Source: a virus
Strand: one strand, 5' to 3'
IMG/VR virus record: IMGVR_UViG_3300005841_000069
Location: 1-31,783 of that record
DNA: 31,783 nucleotides
A program made the translations under genes and the position numbers. Under the pieces are notes generated by a model that worked only from the letters and a program-made list of their open reading frames with translations, had not been told where the DNA came from and did not search any database. Below are positions 22,056 to 30,580 of the stretch, in pieces. Numbering within the stretch: position 1 is the stretch's first letter; every line of letters starts with the position of its first letter.

Positions 22056-23993
22056 ATGCCAGATCTACGCGTAGACATCAAAACGTCGGCGGATGTCTCC
22101 GGGGCCAATGAAGCCACGGCAGCACTTCAGCGCACGACGGCCGCGGCGAACGCACTCGGGGAATCGTCTACCAGTTCGGCAGAGGCTGCAGTAAAGTCAC
22201 AGGCAGCGATCGAACAAGCGGCCAGTTCGGCAAGCAAACTTACCGACGCATTGAGCTCGGCGGCAGGCGCGGGCGACAATGCGACAGCAGCGGTTCAGGC
22301 AGTCGCGAGCCGGGCGGACGCTGCGGTTCCCGCGATCGATGCTGCGACGAAAAACACCGTTAAACTGGGTGGTAGTTTTTCGGACCTCATCCGCCGTGGA
22401 TCGCCCGCGCATGAACTTTTGGACGGCATTCTTCAAGGTAGCCTCCGTTCGTCGACCGGAGTCCTTGCTCTTACTCGAGCGGTTACCGGCCTATCGCGCG
22501 GATTTGCTTTGGGAGGAATGGGGCTTTTCACGACGGCCGTTGCAGGACTAGCCGCCGTCGCGCTTCTCGCCGCCAAAAATCTAAAACTCACCGGGGAGTC
22601 CGCCGAGGAATCGCAAAAGAAATTCCAGGATGCAAAGAAGGCAGCGGACGAACTTGGACGCACTGAATTAACGCAACTGGAGACGGCGCTCCAGCGTGTG
22701 ACCGCGCAGGCCGAACGCGAGACGAAGGCCTTTACCGAGCTTGAAGCGGCGAAAGGGAAAGTCGCGAATGCCGATTTGGCGCTACGCACGGCGCAAATCC
22801 AGAACAATCCCAGGCTGACCGCAGAGCAGAAGGTCACCGAGGAAATTCGCGTGCGTGAGCAGTTTCAGCGTGCCGCCGACGCCCGCGATCTTGAATTGTC
22901 CGCAAAAAAGGTCGAGGAGGCCAAAAAGGTCGCTCAGGCGGCCAGTCAAAATTTATTGGCCCCGCAGGCTCAGGTAACGGCGTTTGATGCCGAAACGGAC
23001 CGCCTGCGAACCCTCCGCGAGCAACGGGCTCAGCTTCAGGCCGACATTCAGCGCAATAATGAAGAGCAGGCGCGCCGAACACCCGCCAGTACCAACATCG
23101 GAAATATCGGCGTGGCGACAGCGGGATTTAATCCCGAGAGCATTCGGCTCAATGAAGAGCTAAAAAAAGCGCCGGTCATTTCGGATGAGGAAGTTAAAGC
23201 CTCGGAAGCGCGCGCGGATGCAGTTCGTAAGACGCTGGAAGCCGAGAAGGAAAAGGCCAGAATTGCGCAGGAAACCTATGCGGACGCGCAGGCGAGCTAC
23301 CGGCTTTTGGAGCAGACACAAAAGACTGTATCCAGTCTGACCGCACAGACGACTCGCGTGACCGCGATTCCCGAACTCGTCAAAGCCCGTCAGGAAGATC
23401 GAACCACGAAAGCCCAGCGCGATCGGGACCTCGGCCCCAATCCCGAGGCGGTAAAACTGACGACTGCTAACGAACAGATTTCCGGGCGAATTAAGGAGCT
23501 AAGCGATGCTATTCTTCGAAGCCAACAGCCAGGCAAGTCCCCAGAGAACTTAGCGCGCCAGGGGGAAATTGATTCGCTCACTGCGACCCGCGATCAAAAC
23601 CTTAACCAGATCGACGCCTTCAATCGGGCGCCAACTAAAACCGACATCCGCAAAAGCGATCTTAGGGCCGCTGGCAAGGACGTGTCGAAGGACCTCAAAC
23701 TCGACCCAAAGCCAATCGAGGATGCAGAGACGAAGAAAAACGACGAACTTCTCAAGCTCGCGCAGGATAATAATGCGGGCCTAAAGGGCATTGCCGATAC
23801 GATCACGGCCCTACCGCCCCCTCCAAAACCTGACACGGGCCCCGTCTTGTCGGGACTCATTGAATACAACGGCCAGACAGTTGCAGCCTTCCGTGGCGTA
23901 AATCAAAACTTTATCGAGATTGGAAAGATCCTTCGCACGCAAGCTCAGCAAATCGAATCGCTTAGCCGTCAGATGTCGCAGGCCTCACCATGA
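22056..23993 (+). CDS. Tail tape measure protein
   Basis: The 645-residue protein is rich in Ala, Gln, Lys and Glu with long heptad-like stretches. It has one hydrophobic segment near 155-173 (L-F-T-T-A-V-A-G-L-A-A-V-A-L-L-A-A). Both features are standard for tape measures, which set tail length and enter the membrane during DNA ejection. Its start, V-D-I-K-T-S-A-D-V-S-G-A-N-E-A-T, is typical of the family. At about 0.15 nm per helical residue it would predict a tail of roughly 95-100 nm. I see no chaperone gene pair with a programmed frameshift upstream of it. The next gene overlaps by ATGA. Confidence 0.8.
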   Translation: MPDLRVDIKTSADVSGANEATAALQRTTAAANALGESSTSSAEAAVKSQAAIEQAASSASKLTDALSSAAGAGDNATAAVQAVASRADAAVPAIDAATKNTVKLGGSFSDLIRRGSPAHELLDGILQGSLRSSTGVLALTRAVTGLSRGFALGGMGLFTTAVAGLAAVALLAAKNLKLTGESAEESQKKFQDAKKAADELGRTELTQLETALQRVTAQAERETKAFTELEAAKGKVANADLALRTAQIQNNPRLTAEQKVTEEIRVREQFQRAADARDLELSAKKVEEAKKVAQAASQNLLAPQAQVTAFDAETDRLRTLREQRAQLQADIQRNNEEQARRTPASTNIGNIGVATAGFNPESIRLNEELKKAPVISDEEVKASEARADAVRKTLEAEKEKARIAQETYADAQASYRLLEQTQKTVSSLTAQTTRVTAIPELVKARQEDRTTKAQRDRDLGPNPEAVKLTTANEQISGRIKELSDAILRSQQPGKSPENLARQGEIDSLTATRDQNLNQIDAFNRAPTKTDIRKSDLRAAGKDVSKDLKLDPKPIEDAETKKNDELLKLAQDNNAGLKGIADTITALPPPPKPDTGPVLSGLIEYNGQTVAAFRGVNQNFIEIGKILRTQAQQIESLSRQMSQASP

Positions 23994-25300
23994 TAATGCT
24001 CGAGTGCAATGGTGTTTCGCAATCTCTTGAGGGTTGGGGAATCGAGCGCGCGGTATTGCGGCTCGTGAGCCTAGCGATCGATACTTTCACCTTTGACGTT
24101 TCGGTTCAGGATGCATTCGCAGACCCGGCTTTCGCTTTTCATGACGTTATCAACGTCTATTCTGACGGCGTACGCGTGTTCTCCGGGCAAATCACAAAGA
24201 CGCCCGTCATGGGCTCGGCCGCGCGCGAGGCGCAGTCTTACGTTGCATCCGGCCCTTGGTATTACCTTTCCCGGATTGTCTATAAACAAAAGCGCCTGGT
24301 GTATAATGGAGTAATCATCGCGCCTGAGATTGTGGATTCTTCCCGAGTGATGCTGTTCATGGGCACTGGTATTACGGATCCGCGCAACAGTGCGGCGATG
24401 GTTGAAGGGGCGATCAACTATGGGGTAAATGTATTCCACATCCCAATACAATTTGGTGGCACTGACTTGAGCCTCCAGGCTCCCATGACCGAAGTGCGCG
24501 ACGTGACGTGCGCGGATGTCATCATTTTCACAGCCAAGTGGACGCCTGACGCAGTCGCGTGGTTTGACTATTCGGTCGACCCTCCCGCTTTTTATTGTAA
24601 ACGAAGGTCCAGCCTAACCGCGGTTGAGATCGATCCGATCAACACGACAGAGAATTTGGTCACGAATTGGAAAATTCAGGCACGTCCTGACCTCCAGGTG
24701 GCGGGAGTCCTTTTCACCTTCGAGCAAACGATCGTAGTGGAAGGCGTTCAAAAGGTGGCGCTCACGAGCCAAACGGCGGGAGACGTTTCGGGGATCGACG
24801 TCATCACTCACACCTTCACTCTCCAGGGATTAACCGAGGACACCCCCGAACTGCCACCTCCAAGTCTCGCCACGCTTTACTTTAATGCCGTAAGCGAGCT
24901 CCAGTGGGAGGGAGAAATCGAGATCGCAGAGCAAGATTGCTCGTTTATAATTGGACCTGGAAATGCAATGAATTTCGCCGCGACTTGTCCCGCCAGGTTC
25001 CAGACAATGAAGGCCCTCGTTCAACAGGTTCAATACGATCTTGTGAATGGCATAACCAGTGTTTCGTTCGGACCGCCCAGCCAACTAGGCCCGCAAGACT
25101 TTGTCACCCTGCTAAACTCATCGCGTGGCATTACTCCCGGGACTAATTTGGCGACATCCGGAAGCACGAGCGGAGGAGACGGAGACAGCACAGCCGGCCC
25201 AACGCCTAAGCCATTCCCAGGATCCGGAGATCAGCCATTCCCCACGATCGAACTTGAGCTTTGCAATGGTTCGCGCGTGCACGTAGTGGGAAGTCCATAA
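23990..25300 (+). CDS. Baseplate/distal tail protein
   Basis: The 436-residue protein directly follows the tape measure and is beta-rich. It has an early domain (V-F-S-G-Q-I-T-K-T-P with preceding D-V-I-N-V-Y-S-D-G-V) that resembles the hub-type proteins of tail tips, in which a V-x-x-G-x-I repeat is typical. The middle contains F-D-Y-S-V-D-P-P-A-F-Y-C-K-R-R. The last 45 residues are a Gly/Ser/Thr/Pro-rich flexible tail. It is probably the hub or distal tail protein that connects tube to adhesins. The assignment rests on gene order and fold pattern. Confidence 0.6.
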   Translation: MIMLECNGVSQSLEGWGIERAVLRLVSLAIDTFTFDVSVQDAFADPAFAFHDVINVYSDGVRVFSGQITKTPVMGSAAREAQSYVASGPWYYLSRIVYKQKRLVYNGVIIAPEIVDSSRVMLFMGTGITDPRNSAAMVEGAINYGVNVFHIPIQFGGTDLSLQAPMTEVRDVTCADVIIFTAKWTPDAVAWFDYSVDPPAFYCKRRSSLTAVEIDPINTTENLVTNWKIQARPDLQVAGVLFTFEQTIVVEGVQKVALTSQTAGDVSGIDVITHTFTLQGLTEDTPELPPPSLATLYFNAVSELQWEGEIEIAEQDCSFIIGPGNAMNFAATCPARFQTMKALVQQVQYDLVNGITSVSFGPPSQLGPQDFVTLLNSSRGITPGTNLATSGSTSGGDGDSTAGPTPKPFPGSGDQPFPTIELELCNGSRVHVVGSP

Positions 25301-26214
25301 TGGCCTATAAAGTAAAGGTCAGAGACGAGAACCACAGGTGTTGTTGCGACGGCGGAACGTGCGCGATATTTTGCAGTACCCGCGGAGGCATGGCGACCCT
25401 TGTTGGCGTAAATGAATTCTCCGATCCAGCGCATGGGATCAATGTATCGATTCCACCAAAAAAATACCGTTTTTCCGGTCTCAGCGGTGCTACTTATGTT
25501 TACGATTCTTTCACGGGATCTTGTCCGGTCCCAGGAGACGACGGAACAGGGCGAATTAGAAACACGTATTCCGGTTTTTGCCGCTATGATGCGACCACTG
25601 GACTCGTGGTCACGAATAGCGGGAATAATCACCAGGTGGTTGAGGGCTGCTACGGAACCGAAGACGCCAATCTTTCCGTCGCCTGTGGATCAGGCCCAAT
25701 CGATCAGGTTCGCGCGCCTGGGCATGTGGTCTCTACCACGGTCAAAACCTGGTACGGCATTGGATGCGCCTCGGGGGTTTGCTTCATTTCGAACTTGGCT
25801 TATGGAGATCCAGGCCAGATCGCGATGCAAACGCTAGGCGAGGAAGATACTGAGGCGGACGCCATTGCTCGTATTCCTGGTATTGATACGTGGGGGCCCT
25901 ATGTTTCGTGTGCAACTCTTGCGGTTTGTTGTAGAACAGCCTGGCAACTTAGGGGAGCGGGCCAGTTTACTTTGGAATATGTTGAATCACGCATAAAGGT
26001 TCAGGGCGCCTCATCGCCCAATACCCATATAAGCGTAAAGGTCGATCTTTCGAGAAAACCTTATGGAACGGGCATTCCCTACTCACTTTATCAGACATTA
26101 GAAGATGACCCGACGACGGCCCCCGATGGCTCGTTCTCGGTTGATTTCGGCGTTCTTCCAAACGATGTTGGATGGGAAACGATTGCGGGCAACTGCCGAG
26201 TCGAAGTGCTCTAA
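25300..26214 (+). CDS. Cysteine-rich distal tail protein
   Basis: The 304-residue protein starts at the ATG overlapping the previous stop (TAATG). It holds 15 cysteines, far more than its neighbours. They begin with C-C-C-D-G-G-T-C-A-I-F-C (14-25), with further pairs such as G-C-A-S-G-V-C and S-C-A-T-L-A-V-C-C. The rest is Gly/Ser/Thr-rich and beta-like. The cysteines are scattered rather than in zinc-finger spacing, which suggests structural disulfides in an adhesin or tail-tip protein. The next gene starts at the base after its stop and encodes a thiol oxidase, which supports disulfides. I do not recognise the family. Confidence 0.65.
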   Translation: MAYKVKVRDENHRCCCDGGTCAIFCSTRGGMATLVGVNEFSDPAHGINVSIPPKKYRFSGLSGATYVYDSFTGSCPVPGDDGTGRIRNTYSGFCRYDATTGLVVTNSGNNHQVVEGCYGTEDANLSVACGSGPIDQVRAPGHVVSTTVKTWYGIGCASGVCFISNLAYGDPGQIAMQTLGEEDTEADAIARIPGIDTWGPYVSCATLAVCCRTAWQLRGAGQFTLEYVESRIKVQGASSPNTHISVKVDLSRKPYGTGIPYSLYQTLEDDPTTAPDGSFSVDFGVLPNDVGWETIAGNCRVEVL

Positions 26215-26598
26215 ATGGCGATCAAGATAACGACGCATAACCCGGCGCTTGGAATACCCTTCAAGCACGCGACTGATATTGCACCCGCGAGCGAAATTAT
26301 CGTAAAGGAAAACGCCACAAAACCGCCGCTTTATCCCACGGGCCCCGCACTTTGGAAAGAGCTCCATCTACGGGCACTTGAGCGCGAGGGCCAAGACGAC
26401 TCGGCGTGGATGCTTAAGTTTGAAAATAGAATCCCGTGCGGAGAGTGTAAAAGGCATTTCGCCGAAATGCTCAAGAGCCTACCAGAAAACTACGTTGGCT
26501 ACTTCGATTGGACGGTAAAGACTCATAACTCCGTAAATTCCAAATTGGGCAAACCAATCCTCTCGCTTGAGCAGGCAAGAAAGCTTTACGAAAAATAA
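26215..26598 (+). CDS. Erv/ALR-family FAD-linked sulfhydryl oxidase
   Basis: The 127-residue protein has all three landmarks of the Erv/ALR fold in order. They are G-P-A-L-W-K-E-L-H (43-51, family G-x3-W-x2-L-H), the redox pair I-P-C-G-E-C with H81 (C75, C78), and the FAD-binding W-T-V-K-T-H-N-S-V-N-S-K-L-G-K-P (99-114, family H-N-x-V-N-x2-L-G-K-P). These enzymes oxidise dithiols to disulfides and pass electrons from FAD to oxygen. There is no signal peptide, so it would act in the cytoplasm, as the poxvirus and asfarvirus homologues do. It follows the cysteine-rich tail gene with no spacer. A second shuttle Cys pair is absent within this chain, so it may act directly or through a partner. 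Confidence 0.88.
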   Translation: MAIKITTHNPALGIPFKHATDIAPASEIIVKENATKPPLYPTGPALWKELHLRALEREGQDDSAWMLKFENRIPCGECKRHFAEMLKSLPENYVGYFDWTVKTHNSVNSKLGKPILSLEQARKLYEK

Positions 26599-26623
26599 GG
26601 TTTGCAAACCGGCAAAATTTGCC
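26599..26623. repeat. Two abutting palindromes after the last structural gene
   Basis: GGTTTGCAAACC (26599-26610) is a perfect 12-base palindrome. It is followed directly by GGCAAAATTTGCC (26611-26623), arms of six around a single A. Both carry TTTGC/GCAAA halves, so together they look like a double operator. The site lies right after the thiol oxidase stop, at the convergence of the plus and minus gene blocks. Confidence 0.5.
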
Positions 26624-26640
26624 TCCTCTGAGACAAGAAG

Positions 26641-26702
26641 GCGCACAAAGAAAGCTTAAGTTTCGCCCGGTGTGCGCGAATTAACTAAGCCGCACCGGGT
26701 TT
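26641..26702 (+). terminator. Candidate terminator hairpin at the end of the plus-strand virion operon
   Basis: CCCGGTG (26666-26672) pairs with CACCGGG (26693-26699) and is followed by TTT. An alternative pairing joins GCGCAC (26641-26646) with GTGCGC (26672-26677). The loop of the first form is long (20 bases) and the T-tract short, so this is a weak intrinsic terminator. Its position between convergent genes supports the call. Confidence 0.4.
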
Positions 26703-26847
26703 ATCTGCCCTGACGCAGGCGCCATGTTGAGGCTAAGGCGTCGTGTTCCTCTTCCGTGAGCGAACCGCACATTACCAATTCAGCCAGGTGCGCGGCAATG
26801 AATTCTGTCTCAATCTCTTTTTCGGTGACGGGAGTTTTTGCGCTCAT
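26701..26847 (-). CDS. 48-residue acidic protein
   Basis: The minus-strand frame runs from ATG (26847-26845) to TAA (26703-26701) and encodes 48 residues. The sequence is acidic and helical (T-E-K-E-I-E-T-E-F-I-A-A-H-L-A-E-L, L-T-E-E-E-H-D-A-L). It starts three bases after the stop of the membrane peptide gene upstream, so the two probably form one unit. No Shine-Dalgarno sequence and no recognised motif are seen. It is probably the last gene of the minus-strand block. Confidence 0.45.
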   Translation of the reverse strand: MSAKTPVTEKEIETEFIAAHLAELVMCGSLTEEEHDALASTWRLRQGR

Positions 26848-26850
26848 GGC

Positions 26851-26979
26851 TTAGGAAGCGTCGACGACTTCGGATAAGTGCGAGGAGGACGGGCGAATGG
26901 CGGCGGAAGCGCAGCGGAAGGCGTAGACACCAAAGGCGATCACGAGCGCGATTAAAATAAGTTGGGCGATTTGTTTCAT
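26851..26979 (-). CDS. 42-residue single-span membrane peptide
   Basis: The minus-strand frame from ATG (26979-26977) to TAA (26853-26851) encodes M-K-Q-I-A-Q-L-I-L-I-A-L-V-I-A-F-G-V-Y-A followed by a polar tail. A Lys at position 2 and a 17-residue hydrophobic run indicate one membrane helix, or an uncleaved signal. It lies between the SGNH gene and the 48-residue gene. Such a peptide could be a holin-like or accessory membrane protein. No family is recognised. Confidence 0.5.
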   Translation of the reverse strand: MKQIAQLILIALVIAFGVYAFRCASAAIRPSSSHLSEVVDAS

Positions 26980-27049
26980 GCCCAAAGTATCGGCTCATTT
27001 TCAGACGACTTTAGGAAAAATATCGTCCATGCTAATCACTTAGTATTCA

Positions 27050-30000
27050 TCAATTTGCATTATTGCTTACGATCATCACGACGAATCCATATTGCGCAAA
27101 CTCCCCCGCGTTGCCGATTAGTTTCTTAGGATCTCTCGGGTCGGGCGGAAACGCGAACCCGGGATAGGCCGACTGATTTCCCTTGTGGTCAGGTTCGGGA
27201 GATCGCCCGAGCCATCCCTTTTGAAAGGATTTCACCTTAGCGCCGTCTCCACTTCCAATATTTACGATGTTGAAGCGGTCTTGCATGGCCACGCACGTGG
27301 GATCGTCGACCTGGATCTTCAGATGTGTCCCTGAAATTTGGCGATGGTTGGTTTCGTCCCAGTGATTAATAACGAGTTTTACTTCGTTGTCTCCGCGGCA
27401 GACTGCATAGAAAGCGTTCGCGAATCCGTGCGCGTCCTTGTCCTCGCGGCGAGTGGTCACCGCGTTCATGACGTCAAGGTAGTGGATTTCGCTATTGGGT
27501 ATCGTGTACCGCGCCCATGCCATATGAACCAGTCCGCGGCCGATCCAAATTGATCCCCAAAGGCTTGGGCGTGCCCAGTCCGGACGTGAGGGCGGGTTGT
27601 ATCCAGTCCAGTTATACGGATCAGCGTACCAGGAAATATTGACGAATTTGGCCGTACCGTCTTCGCATCCAATCACGAGTTTTTGGATGTCGGAATAATC
27701 CCATCCGATTTCGGGTCCGCCGTAGCCCGATGCAATCATGCAGGTCGGGCGCGCGACGGGAAAAGCCAGGATCTCGGTCGGTGCCAAGTCGGGGCGATCC
27801 TTCAAATTTGGCGGGAACGTTCCACCGTCATGCGCCGCTCGCGTGGCCTCCCACTTCACCTGATCTCGCTCCAAGTAATTCGACCAAACGTGATTCATCC
27901 ACAGCGAGAAGTCATACATGCGAAATTCGCCTTCCTCGCGCGAGGTTACTGCGAACCAGCATGCTTTGGGAAAGCAGAGATAGCGTTGCGGGTCATTTAT
28001 ATTCGAATATCCATACCTCTGCCCGGAGTCGGCCAGGTTGATCGATCCAGGGTCTGGTTGCGGCGCGAGCGCGGCGTCAGTCCCGATTTTGATTCCGTCC
28101 GCACATGCGAAAGGAAGTTCACGCTCGCCAATCCAGCGGAAGCCCGAGAATGACCCGAGATTTGAAAAGCCGAACCATGGCTGGGAGTGGTTCTTGAGCG
28201 CGTAGCCTTGAAGAGCGAAAAGCACGATCTTTGATCCCTTCGACGTCCAGACGATGACGGCGGCCAGCTCGTTCATGTCGGAACTTGAAACCTTCATCGG
28301 GATTTCGCCTTCTGGAAATTGATAAACCGGCGGGGGCGGCGCATCGCCGTCGCGAGAAGTCGGAGACGTGACCACCGTGAGAATACGCTTTACGGGATCG
28401 GTTGCCAGTGCCTCCCCGCACACGATCTTATCGCTCACGTAAATGCAGCTAGCGTAAGGGATAGACGGACCCCAAAATAGTCCACCCGCTTTCGGAATCG
28501 TCCGTATAGCGAGATTGTAGTAGGCTCCAAATTGAACCGAGCGTACCGGGAGATTTGAATCCGACCGCTCTCCTTTCGGGACGAAAAGCGTTTGTCCGCG
28601 TACGGACCAATAATTCCCCCACCATCGGTTAGAATACAGTCCGGGCTTTTGTTCGATCCAGTCTTGGCGGTGCTGCTGGAGGAAAATCTCCGCTGGCGTA
28701 AACCCGTCGCCTCGTCCAGAAATGAGCGAGTACTTTGATCGGTCGGCCAGGTATTGGTCCCGCGTGATGACCCCGGTAGTGGTTACGTATCCGCCTGGGT
28801 TGTTGTCAGGATCAAGGATGTCGATTGCGTTGTTAGGTAGCGGCTGGAGGTTCCCCACGCCTGGATCGATGCCGAGTCCATTCACGCTCAAATTGTAGGG
28901 ATCGACTTCTTGAGCGCCTTTCCACGTCTCAAAAGCCTGCCCTGGATGGCCGAGGTCCTTGTCCGTCGTAACCGTTTCTCCCGCACCGAAAAGCGTTCTT
29001 ATAAACGTATCCGTTTTCTCGGGATAGTGATAATATTCTTCTTTAACCACAACGGGTTTCCCCGGGTGGTTCGCTTTAAAGTGGCCGCCGATTCGCTTGG
29101 AGATCGAGTCTGTATCCCATAGCGTCCAATGTTTCGCGCGATTCTCCCAGTTGATCGATTTGTCCGGATTGACCAGTGGCGGATTGTTCCACGTGGAACG
29201 TAGGTCGCGCGCGGGTGGGTAAACGGCGAATTCGATCCCTTCAGCCCATAAACGCGCTGAGTGCTGCACGCCGGTTTTCCATTGGTGATATCCGCCGACT
29301 AGCGGCCATTCCTGCAGTGATCCGCCAATATAAGACGAGGGATTGTCGCGCAGGTAGTCCGCGAGTCGTGTATCGCCAAGAAGGATGTTTTTACGGTCAA
29401 TCAGCGCGTCAATAATCGGCCGATAACTTAGGCCCAGGTCGATGGAGGATTGCGGCCACGAGTTCTCGCCGGCCGAAAGCAGCGGCAACAGCCCGTAGTT
29501 CAAGATTACTTTTTGGCCGTTTGCATTCGCCGCGGCGGAGAGCTTTGCCAGGTTGGATTTGAATTCGTCCGCCGTTATCTGGTGGTTTACCGAGCAATCG
29601 TTAGGCCCAAGGGTCACCATGATATGCGTCGCTTTGCCATCCTTCGCTTTCACCAAAGCTCGAGAAAGTAGGCTTCCCTCCGAAGTATCCGCCCAGTCCC
29701 TCGTGGTTGTTCCATTGGCCGCGCAGTTGGCCACGATCGTCAAAACACGGCCGGAGTACGCCAAAAGCTCCGCTGGTATTCCGGCAGTTGGATCTCCGAA
29801 GCCCTGATCGACCGAAGTCGAGTCGCCAATAATTACAAGTGCCACTGGTGATCCATCCCAGGCGGCCGCCGTAGCTCCGCCAGCGTCGTGTATTGGGAAA
29901 GTTGCGGTGAAACTCAGCCCGCCAGGCGTGGTGGGGTCAAAATCATATGCAGGGTCCGATGCGCCCGCGATCGAGTGTCCGTCGCGGCGCCATTGCGCGA

Positions 30001-30070
30001 TGACAGGATCAGCGAACCCGCTCGCAGTAATTTCCACCTTTAACTGGGCTTTTTGTGTATCTTCTGACAT
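27050..30070 (-). CDS. SGNH-hydrolase-like large virion-associated protein
   Basis: The 1006-residue protein starts at ATG 30070-30068 with AGGAGCC just upstream. Residues 10-60 are an Ig-like domain (I-A-Q-W-R-R-D-G-H-S-I-A-G-A). Residues of about 75-285 form an SGNH esterase-type domain: V-I-I-G-D-S-T-S (79-86, nucleophile S84), G120 in block II, L-G-P-N-D (154-158, block III) and G-G-Y-H (259-262, block V). The usual block V Asp (D-x-x-H) is Gly259, so catalysis may rely on Ser-His alone. The remaining 720 residues are Trp/Tyr/Gly-rich and beta-like, perhaps a propeller. Its size and domain mix suggest a receptor-binding or glycan-deacetylating tail protein. It is the only large gene on the minus strand. 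Confidence 0.7.
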   Translation of the reverse strand: MSEDTQKAQLKVEITASGFADPVIAQWRRDGHSIAGASDPAYDFDPTTPGGLSFTATFPIHDAGGATAAAWDGSPVALVIIGDSTSVDQGFGDPTAGIPAELLAYSGRVLTIVANCAANGTTTRDWADTSEGSLLSRALVKAKDGKATHIMVTLGPNDCSVNHQITADEFKSNLAKLSAAANANGQKVILNYGLLPLLSAGENSWPQSSIDLGLSYRPIIDALIDRKNILLGDTRLADYLRDNPSSYIGGSLQEWPLVGGYHQWKTGVQHSARLWAEGIEFAVYPPARDLRSTWNNPPLVNPDKSINWENRAKHWTLWDTDSISKRIGGHFKANHPGKPVVVKEEYYHYPEKTDTFIRTLFGAGETVTTDKDLGHPGQAFETWKGAQEVDPYNLSVNGLGIDPGVGNLQPLPNNAIDILDPDNNPGGYVTTTGVITRDQYLADRSKYSLISGRGDGFTPAEIFLQQHRQDWIEQKPGLYSNRWWGNYWSVRGQTLFVPKGERSDSNLPVRSVQFGAYYNLAIRTIPKAGGLFWGPSIPYASCIYVSDKIVCGEALATDPVKRILTVVTSPTSRDGDAPPPPVYQFPEGEIPMKVSSSDMNELAAVIVWTSKGSKIVLFALQGYALKNHSQPWFGFSNLGSFSGFRWIGERELPFACADGIKIGTDAALAPQPDPGSINLADSGQRYGYSNINDPQRYLCFPKACWFAVTSREEGEFRMYDFSLWMNHVWSNYLERDQVKWEATRAAHDGGTFPPNLKDRPDLAPTEILAFPVARPTCMIASGYGGPEIGWDYSDIQKLVIGCEDGTAKFVNISWYADPYNWTGYNPPSRPDWARPSLWGSIWIGRGLVHMAWARYTIPNSEIHYLDVMNAVTTRREDKDAHGFANAFYAVCRGDNEVKLVINHWDETNHRQISGTHLKIQVDDPTCVAMQDRFNIVNIGSGDGAKVKSFQKGWLGRSPEPDHKGNQSAYPGFAFPPDPRDPKKLIGNAGEFAQYGFVVMIVSNNAN

Positions 30071-30197
30071 ATTGGCTCCTGAAATGCGGCTCTCGTTTCA
30101 AATCGAGTTCGATCTTGTCGAACCCCCAAAGTTTGCTGATGCGTTCTCGTACCGAGTAGGCCCTGTTGTCGATAAATTATCAACTCCTCCAAAACAT

Positions 30198-30521
30198 ATG
30201 GACGTCATCGTCACCACAAAACAAAAAGCCCAAGTCGGCATCATTGCGACTTCTAAAGGCCAGCCCTACACCCTTACTTCGAAACCAACCTGGACGGTCA
30301 TCGCCGGAACTGCATCCCTGCAAGTAGCCGACGATGGATTGTCCGCTTGGATCGTTCCGCCTGACTCCGAGGGGGATAGCCTCATCGAGATCCGTGATAC
30401 GACGCCCGGAAGCACGCTCGTTGATCATGTTAAGTTTCATGCTGATAACACCAGCACGCCGCCTGTTACGACCTTCGCCGACAGTTTCGGACTGAAAATC
30501 CTTCAGACCGTCGATAAATAA
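30198..30521 (+). CDS. Small Ig/BACON-like hypothetical protein
   Basis: ATG 30198 gives 107 residues. In-frame ATG 30084 would give 145 but starts 13 bases from the divergent SGNH start. The core (K-P-T-W-T-V-I-A-G-T-A-S-L-Q-V, S-L-I-E-I-R-D-T-T-P-G) resembles a small beta-sandwich of bacterial Ig-like type. There is no Shine-Dalgarno sequence. It lies on the plus strand between two minus-strand genes. A clear terminator follows 30 bases after its stop, which supports it as an independent transcript. The role is unknown. Confidence 0.5.
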   Translation: MDVIVTTKQKAQVGIIATSKGQPYTLTSKPTWTVIAGTASLQVADDGLSAWIVPPDSEGDSLIEIRDTTPGSTLVDHVKFHADNTSTPPVTTFADSFGLKILQTVDK

Positions 30522-30551
30522 CCCCAAAACCTCAACGATTTGAGGACTCTG

Positions 30552-30580
30552 CCCGCTCGGGATGAACGAGCGGGTTTTTT
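30552..30580 (+). terminator. Rho-independent terminator
   Basis: CCCGCTCG (30552-30559) pairs perfectly with CGAGCGGG (30567-30574) around a 7-base loop and is followed by six T (30575-30580). This is a textbook plus-strand terminator for the small gene ending at 30521. It also separates it from the convergent minus-strand gene ending at 30579. Confidence 0.85.
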
